DNA of 9,818 nucleotides from an uncultured Eubacteriales bacterium (lineage in GTDB: Bacteria; Bacillota_A; Clostridia; Christensenellales; Aristaeellaceae): positions 1 through 9,818 of the forward strand of contig CACXEB010000215.1 of assembly GCA_902766515.1 (NCBI GenBank). The letters are read 5' to 3'. The position numbers and the translations under genes were made by a program. The notes below the pieces were generated by a model. The model saw only the letters and a list, made by a program, of their open reading frames with translations. It was not told the DNA's origin and ran no database searches. Positions 6,672 through 9,818 of this stretch are shown piece by piece (position 1 is the stretch's first letter; each line of letters starts with the position of its first letter).

Positions 6672-7361
6672 TCAATGTGATTCCTGCGCCGGCGGATCCG
6701 GCGGCGTCATGCCGCCATGGCAGTAGCCGTAGTACCAGCATTCATACGGGGTGCTGCACTGCTCGCCCGGCGCTACGCAGACCTCTTCCCGCTCCTTCTG
6801 CATCCGGTTCAGGTCCCAGATGTTTTCGTTGATCCAGCGGTAATACCCCTTCGCTTCGTCAGTCACCTCGACGGGTAAAAAGGGGTCCGCTTCGTCCGGC
6901 CCGTGGATGACGATATAGATATGGCCGATCTTCAGTCCGCATCGGGAGATGATATAGTACTGGAAGCCGGCGTCCCGGACGAACTGCGCGTGCACCTCCG
7001 GCGCGTTCTTGACCTCGTAGAAGTCATAGCCTTCCGCCGTCTTGCGGAGAATGTCCACGGCGCAGTAATTGTTGTAGTTGCTGAAGGCCGCCTCGCAGAT
7101 GACCGGCGTGCCCAGGGCGAGGTGCGCCTGGGTTTTCGCAATCATGGCCTGCTTGTCCGGGATCCGCTTTCCGGGCAGATAGACGGTCATCTCCTCGTAC
7201 GGCCCGAACATGCCCATCGCCCGGTCGCCGAAGTCGTTGCCCGCGTCCAGGCGCGCCTGCACCTCCGGCGGGATGACCCGCAACCCGGGCTTGTGCTTGT
7301 CCAGCCAGAGCATCTTGCGGCACTGCATGCCGCGCATGAAATCGGTTTTTGTAATGGCCAT
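6672..7361 (-). CDS. Cas4-like PD-(D/E)XK nuclease with Fe-S cysteines (standalone)
   Basis: 229-residue predicted nuclease of the Cas4/RecB-like PD-(D/E)XK family, closest by eye to the N-terminal domain of DUF2779 proteins. It begins with an ITKTDFMRGMQCRKMLWL block in which C14 is the first Fe-S cysteine. The nuclease core shows E90 (ICEAAF), D103 (AVDIL) and E116-V-K118 (YEVKNA), then a DAGFQYY helix at 130-136. The C-terminus supplies three cysteines in even spacing, C202-x5-C208-x5-C214 (CSTPYEC...C), matching the Cas4/AddB four-cysteine pattern. The protein stops 15 residues later, so the RNase H-like DUF2779 domain is absent. The start at 7361 follows GGAGGG with 10-base spacing; the longer frame to 7415 runs into the promoter -10 box. 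It is the first gene of the operon. There are no other cas genes and no array. DNA-end resection or repair is likely, but unproven. Confidence 0.86.
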   Translation of the reverse strand: MAITKTDFMRGMQCRKMLWLDKHKPGLRVIPPEVQARLDAGNDFGDRAMGMFGPYEEMTVYLPGKRIPDKQAMIAKTQAHLALGTPVICEAAFSNYNNYCAVDILRKTAEGYDFYEVKNAPEVHAQFVRDAGFQYYIISRCGLKIGHIYIVIHGPDEADPFLPVEVTDEAKGYYRWINENIWDLNRMQKEREEVCVAPGEQCSTPYECWYYGYCHGGMTPPDPPAQESH

Positions 7362-7405
7362 GCCTGCAGATCCCTCCGGAAATCGCGCGTATTCTGTCCG
7401 AATCC

Positions 7406-7434
7406 AGTATAGCACAGCTTGTTCCTTTAGTCTA
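7406..7434 (-). promoter_or_regulatory. Promoter of the four-gene - strand operon
   Basis: On the - strand TAGACT (7429-7434) and TATACT (7406-7411) are 17 bases apart, with an extended -10 (TGC directly before TATACT). Transcription would begin near 7399, leaving a short leader of about 38 bases before the ATG at 7361. No other good promoter is seen within the operon, whose gene gaps are 13, 16 and 23 bases. Confidence 0.65.
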
Positions 7435-7488
7435 TCTGAAGAAAAAAACCAAAAGCATCGGGGGACGGTGGCAGTTTGGGCGGATATG

Positions 7489-7497
7489 TGCTATAGT
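7489..7497 (+). promoter_or_regulatory. Extended -10 promoter of the permease gene
   Basis: TG (7489-7490), one base, then TATAGT (7492-7497) form an extended -10. The -35 position is poor (TGGCAG at 17-base spacing, 2 of 6 matches), as is common with extended -10 promoters. Transcription would start near 7504, giving a leader of about 82 bases before the permease start. It diverges from the operon promoter at 7406-7434. Confidence 0.55.
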
Positions 7498-7507
7498 ATA
7501 CGGGCTT

Positions 7508-7563
7508 CCAGCGCAGTCCCTGCCGGCCGCTGGCAAGCAAAAGCCGCCGCTTGCCAACGGCCG
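7508..7563 (+). promoter_or_regulatory. Structured 5' leader of the permease gene with two competing hairpins
   Basis: The main hairpin pairs 7524-7529 with 7558-7563 (6 bp) and TGGCAAGC (7531-7538) with GCTTGCCA (7549-7556), across a single C/A mismatch and a 10-base loop. An alternative helix pairs CCAGCG (7508-7513) with CGCTGG (7528-7533), which would take up part of the main hairpin's left arm. The ribosome site AAAGGA (7569-7574) begins 5 bases after the main hairpin. No T-run follows, so this is not an intrinsic terminator. Confidence 0.5.
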
Positions 7564-7585
7564 TGCTGAAAGGAAAATCCACCCT

Positions 7586-8737
7586 ATGAAAAATGCTCTG
7601 AAGAAAGTGCTGCTGTTCCTGAAGCGGGAAATGATGCTGACCTTGTCCGTGCTCGCCGCCGTCATCGCCATGGTGATCACGCCGCCGACCGTCGAACGTT
7701 TCCGGGAGATCGACTGGCGGACGCTGGGGACCCTGCTGATGATGCTCTGCGTGCTGGAGGGCTTCAAGCGGGAAAACGTGCTGCGGCCGGTGGTCGGTCT
7801 GGCGTCGCGCCTGAAGCATATAACATCCCTGTCGCTCTTCCTGGTGTTCGGCGTGTTTTTCACGTCCATGTTCGTCACCAACGACGTGTCGCTGATCATC
7901 TTCGTGCCGCTGACGATCCTGCTGTTCCGTGACGGGCGGAAGGAGCGGTACATCCTGCCGGTGATCTCCATGGAAAACATCGCTGCGATCCGCGGCTCCA
8001 TGCTGATGCCGTTCGGCAGTCCGCAGAACCTGTTCCTGTACGGGCAGGCCAGCGTGACCGCGGGGCATTTCATGCTGCACATGCTGCCGCTGAGCGCCTT
8101 TTCGGCGCTGCTGCTGGTCGGCTTCATCTTTTTCCTGTACCGGAAGGATCCGAAGGAAGAAATCGCCGTGGAAGGCAGCGGACAGGCCTGGCAGGCGGAG
8201 GGCAGGGTCCGGCGGATCGCCTATGTGCTGCTGTTCCTGCTCATCATCGCCGTCATCGTGACCAGGACGTCCCTGTGGCCTTACGCGGTCGCGCTGGTGC
8301 TGGCCGTGATCGCCGTTGTGGACCTGAAGCTGCTGAAGCAGGTGGACTATGTGCTCATCGTGACCTTCTTCTGCTTCTTCCTCTTCTCGTCCTCCATCGC
8401 GGCCAATGCTGGCATCGCGGCGGCGCTGAAGCAGGCGGTCGCGGGGTACGAATACTGGTGGGCGATCGGCCTGAGCCAGGTCATCTCCAACGTTCCTGCC
8501 ACGATCGTGCTGTACCCGTTCACGGAAAACTTTGCCGGCCTGATCTACGGCGCGGATACGGCGGGCCTGTGCTCGCTGATCGGGTCGCTGGCGTCCGTGA
8601 TCAACTACCGCATCTATGTACGGGAGTATCCGAAGCAGGGCGGGCGGTTCGTGAAGGTCTTCACCCTGGTCAGCTGGGCTTTCTTCCTGATCGTGGTGAT
8701 TCCCGGATTCCTGCTGAGCCGCTGGCGATTCTTCTGA
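7586..8737 (+). CDS. SLC13/CitM-type anion permease (ion transporter superfamily)
   Basis: Integral membrane transporter of the ion transporter superfamily (SLC13/DASS, CitMHS, ArsB, NhaD relatives), which move di/tricarboxylates, sulfate, arsenite or similar anions with sodium or protons. 383 residues, short for the family (usually above 400), with about ten hydrophobic segments. The two pseudo-repeat signatures are visible: FVTND (96-100) followed by a helix and later GSPQN (144-148) in the first half, and SNVPA (301-305) followed by GSLASVINY (333-341) in the second. A charged cytoplasmic linker (about 186-210) separates the halves. The start at 7586 follows AAAGGA 11 bases upstream, after a structured leader. 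It is a single-gene unit diverging from the nuclease operon and convergent with the folate gene. The transported anion cannot be told from sequence, and nearby genes give no hint. Confidence 0.9.
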   Translation: MKNALKKVLLFLKREMMLTLSVLAAVIAMVITPPTVERFREIDWRTLGTLLMMLCVLEGFKRENVLRPVVGLASRLKHITSLSLFLVFGVFFTSMFVTNDVSLIIFVPLTILLFRDGRKERYILPVISMENIAAIRGSMLMPFGSPQNLFLYGQASVTAGHFMLHMLPLSAFSALLLVGFIFFLYRKDPKEEIAVEGSGQAWQAEGRVRRIAYVLLFLLIIAVIVTRTSLWPYAVALVLAVIAVVDLKLLKQVDYVLIVTFFCFFLFSSSIAANAGIAAALKQAVAGYEYWWAIGLSQVISNVPATIVLYPFTENFAGLIYGADTAGLCSLIGSLASVINYRIYVREYPKQGGRFVKVFTLVSWAFFLIVVIPGFLLSRWRFF

Positions 8738-8822
8738 AGGACAGGAGGCAGTTCCTGGGCAGCGAAGCGTTCAAAGCGGTCAGCGCCGGATTTCTTGCGC
8801 CCGTGGGCGGCCGCCCGCCGTG

Positions 8823-9395
8823 TCATGCATCCGGCTGATCTGAAATGACCTGCGCCAGGACAATATCATGCTCCGCCATGGGGATCGCAGGGCAGAGCAG
8901 CCGACGGAAGCAGAGGCCGACAGCCTGGCTGCGCGGCCGCCCGAGAAACCGGTCGTAGTACCCGGCCCCGTGGCCCAGCCGCCGGCCGTCGGCGGAAGCC
9001 GCGACGCAGGGCACCAGGATCAGGTCCAGGGCGTCCGCGGCGGCCGTTTCTTCGCAGTCCGCCGGCTCCGGAATGCCGTAGGCGCCGGGGCGCAGCGCGT
9101 CCGGACGGTCGATCCGGACGGCCAGCATCAGGCGGCCCTGGCATTTGGGGACGTAGACGCGCTTGCCGTCGGCCAGCGCCCGGCGGATGATGCGGCCGGT
9201 CGCCGGCTCACCCGGCATGCTGACGTAGGCGAATACCGTCTTCGCTTCGCGGTACAGGGGCAGACCGAGCACCTGGTCCTGAATGCTGTCGCTTGCCCTG
9301 CGGAGGTAATCGGGCGTCAGGGCGTCCCGGACCGCGCGCATCCGCTGCCGGAGCCGCTTCTTTTCAAGCGCGAACGAATCAATAGGATCTGTCAT
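8823..9395 (-). CDS. fau: 5-formyltetrahydrofolate cyclo-ligase
   Basis: Cytoplasmic ATP-dependent enzyme converting 5-formyltetrahydrofolate to 5,10-methenyltetrahydrofolate, salvaging a stable folate into the one-carbon pool. 190 residues, the normal length. The N-terminal helix KKRLRQRMRAVRDAL is typical. E63-P-A-T66 is the substrate-side motif and GIPEP lies at 107-111. The ATP/Mg loop GRRLGHGAGYYDRF (137-150) is intact. I place the start at 9395 because similarity begins there and the upstream frame (to 9512) is AT-rich and unlike the family. The ribosome site is weak: AAAGGA ends about 14 bases before the ATG. This gene marks the edge of the GC-rich block, with composition falling sharply just upstream of its start. 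It converges on the permease with 85 bases between stops. The function call is firm; the exact start is less so. Confidence 0.94.
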   Translation of the reverse strand: MTDPIDSFALEKKRLRQRMRAVRDALTPDYLRRASDSIQDQVLGLPLYREAKTVFAYVSMPGEPATGRIIRRALADGKRVYVPKCQGRLMLAVRIDRPDALRPGAYGIPEPADCEETAAADALDLILVPCVAASADGRRLGHGAGYYDRFLGRPRSQAVGLCFRRLLCPAIPMAEHDIVLAQVISDQPDA

Positions 9396-9512
9396 GAGAA
9401 CAAATGGTTCCTTTCTATGAGTTGACGTGAAGAAGGTTAAGTATTTGGACGTCAGGAGGCTTATTGTTTGCATTATCCTCAATCGAACCGATGAACGTGC
9501 AAACGGCACCAT

Positions 9513-9541
9513 ATATTATCACTTGATGATTCGATGGACAA
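9513..9541 (-). promoter_or_regulatory. Possible promoter of the folate cyclo-ligase gene
   Basis: On the - strand TTGTCC (9536-9541) and TAATAT (9513-9518) are 17 bases apart, each only a partial match. An overlapping GATAAT (9515-9520) is an alternative -10. A perfect TATAAT also exists further upstream on this strand (9586-9591) but has no acceptable -35. The predicted leader would be about 110 bases. Confidence 0.3.
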
Positions 9542-9621
9542 TCCTTGATTCTTTCAATTAATTGTATTTCCTGTGTCTTTCATGGATTATACTAATTCGC
9601 ATTGTAAAAATCGGAATTGGG

Positions 9622-9661
9622 AAAAAAGAACAGCGGTGACAATAATACACTGTCCCGCTGT
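9622..9661 (-). terminator. Rho-independent terminator facing the - strand
   Basis: Read on the - strand, ACAGCGG then GACA pair with TGTC and CCGCTGT (11 bp with one bulged base, 9-base loop), followed by TCTTTTTT (9629-9622). On the + strand the hairpin is followed only by GTTTATC, so termination there would be weak. It should end transcripts entering from beyond the right edge and insulate the folate gene's promoter from them. Confidence 0.72.
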
Positions 9662-9818
9662 GTTTATCAAGTATACAGGCTGGAAATTAAAAACTAAATG
9701 GTTTTTCATGGAATAATCAGGCTTATGTGCATTGAACAGATCAGCATTGAAGAAATATTATATGAACGTGAAAAATGCCGGTATTTCTCATTGTAATTGT
9801 AACGAAAAATAGGCTCTA

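Larger units (their letters stand above)
9396..9818. other. AT-rich stretch without a convincing gene
   Basis: 423 bases at about 35% GC against roughly 60-65% elsewhere. No reading frame here looks like a known protein. It holds the presumed promoter of the folate gene, a 10-bp palindrome CAATTAATTG (9555-9564), an inverted repeat GTTTGCA/TGCAAAC (9466-9472 and 9498-9504) with a 25-base spacer, and a - strand terminator (9622-9661). The right end may contain the last codons of a - strand gene lying outside the window. Confidence 0.6.

Noticed and set aside
5915..6832. 305-codon + strand frame across the ThpR region
   Set aside because: It is arginine/serine/proline-rich shadow sequence opposite three well-supported genes on the other strand.
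6672..7361. CRISPR-Cas locus suggested by the Cas4-like protein
   Set aside because: No direct-repeat array and no cas1, cas2 or effector genes are in the window; Cas4-like nucleases are common outside CRISPR.
8809..8820. 12-bp palindrome GGGCGGCCGCCC between the permease and folate genes as a terminator
   Set aside because: No T-run follows on either strand and there is no proper loop; GC-rich palindromes are common at this base composition.
9396..9620. 6S RNA or folate riboswitch upstream of the cyclo-ligase gene
   Set aside because: 6S RNA adjoins this gene in enterobacteria, but I see no long rod-like pairing with a central bubble, and no folate riboswitch core.
9698..9796. 32-codon + strand frame (starts MVFHGIIRLM) in the AT-rich tail
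   Set aside because: The peptide looks plausible, but there is no good ribosome site or promoter, and a frame this short is expected by chance in AT-rich DNA.
9706..9816. Possible C-terminal end of a - strand gene running in from the right edge (36 codons open, stop at 9706-9708)
   Set aside because: The terminator at 9622-9661 fits such a gene, but another - strand frame stopping at 9788-9790 fits as well, and 36 codons match no known family.

Overview
The window looks like a chromosomal segment of a GC-rich member of the Bacillota, probably Clostridia. This is inferred from strong AGGAGG-type ribosome binding sites before most genes, consensus housekeeping promoters, Rho-independent terminators and the gene families present (C_GCAxxG_C_C protein, Cas4/DUF2779-type nuclease, ThpR, RtcB). 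Genic DNA is roughly 60-65% GC by eye. The last ~400 bases are about 35% GC (141 of 398 bases from 9421 on, counted by hand). The species cannot be named from what is here.

Layout. Positions 2-1048 (+) hold the 3' part of a beta-lactamase-fold serine hydrolase cut by the left edge, followed 21 bases later by an RtcB-family RNA ligase (1070-2329, +). RtcB overlaps tail to tail by 13 bases with a sugar phosphate isomerase/epimerase-like TIM barrel (2317-3129, -). A divergent promoter region (3130-3386) separates this from a two-gene + operon: a membrane-anchored alpha/beta hydrolase (3387-4373) overlapping by ATGA a cysteine-rich, U32-peptidase-like protein (4370-5263), closed by an intrinsic terminator at 5277-5306. 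Next is a compact four-gene operon on the - strand, transcribed 7361 to 5288: a Cas4-like Fe-S PD-(D/E)XK nuclease, an unnamed 131-residue protein, the 2H phosphoesterase ThpR, and a C_GCAxxG_C_C redox-type protein. A second divergent promoter region (7362-7585) leads to an SLC13/CitM-type anion permease (7586-8737, +), which converges on 5-formyltetrahydrofolate cyclo-ligase (8823-9395, -). The AT-rich tail (9396-9818) has no convincing gene but carries a terminator facing the - strand.

How the genes fit together. Most are housekeeping or accessory metabolic genes. The common thread worth following is nucleic-acid end chemistry: RtcB and ThpR both act on RNA 2',3'-cyclic phosphate ends, and ThpR is co-transcribed with a Cas4-like nuclease and an uncharacterised protein. 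No CRISPR array, transposase, integrase, tRNA or rRNA was seen. I do not see a clear new defence system. The - strand operon and the hydrolase/U32-like pair are the best candidates for undescribed function.
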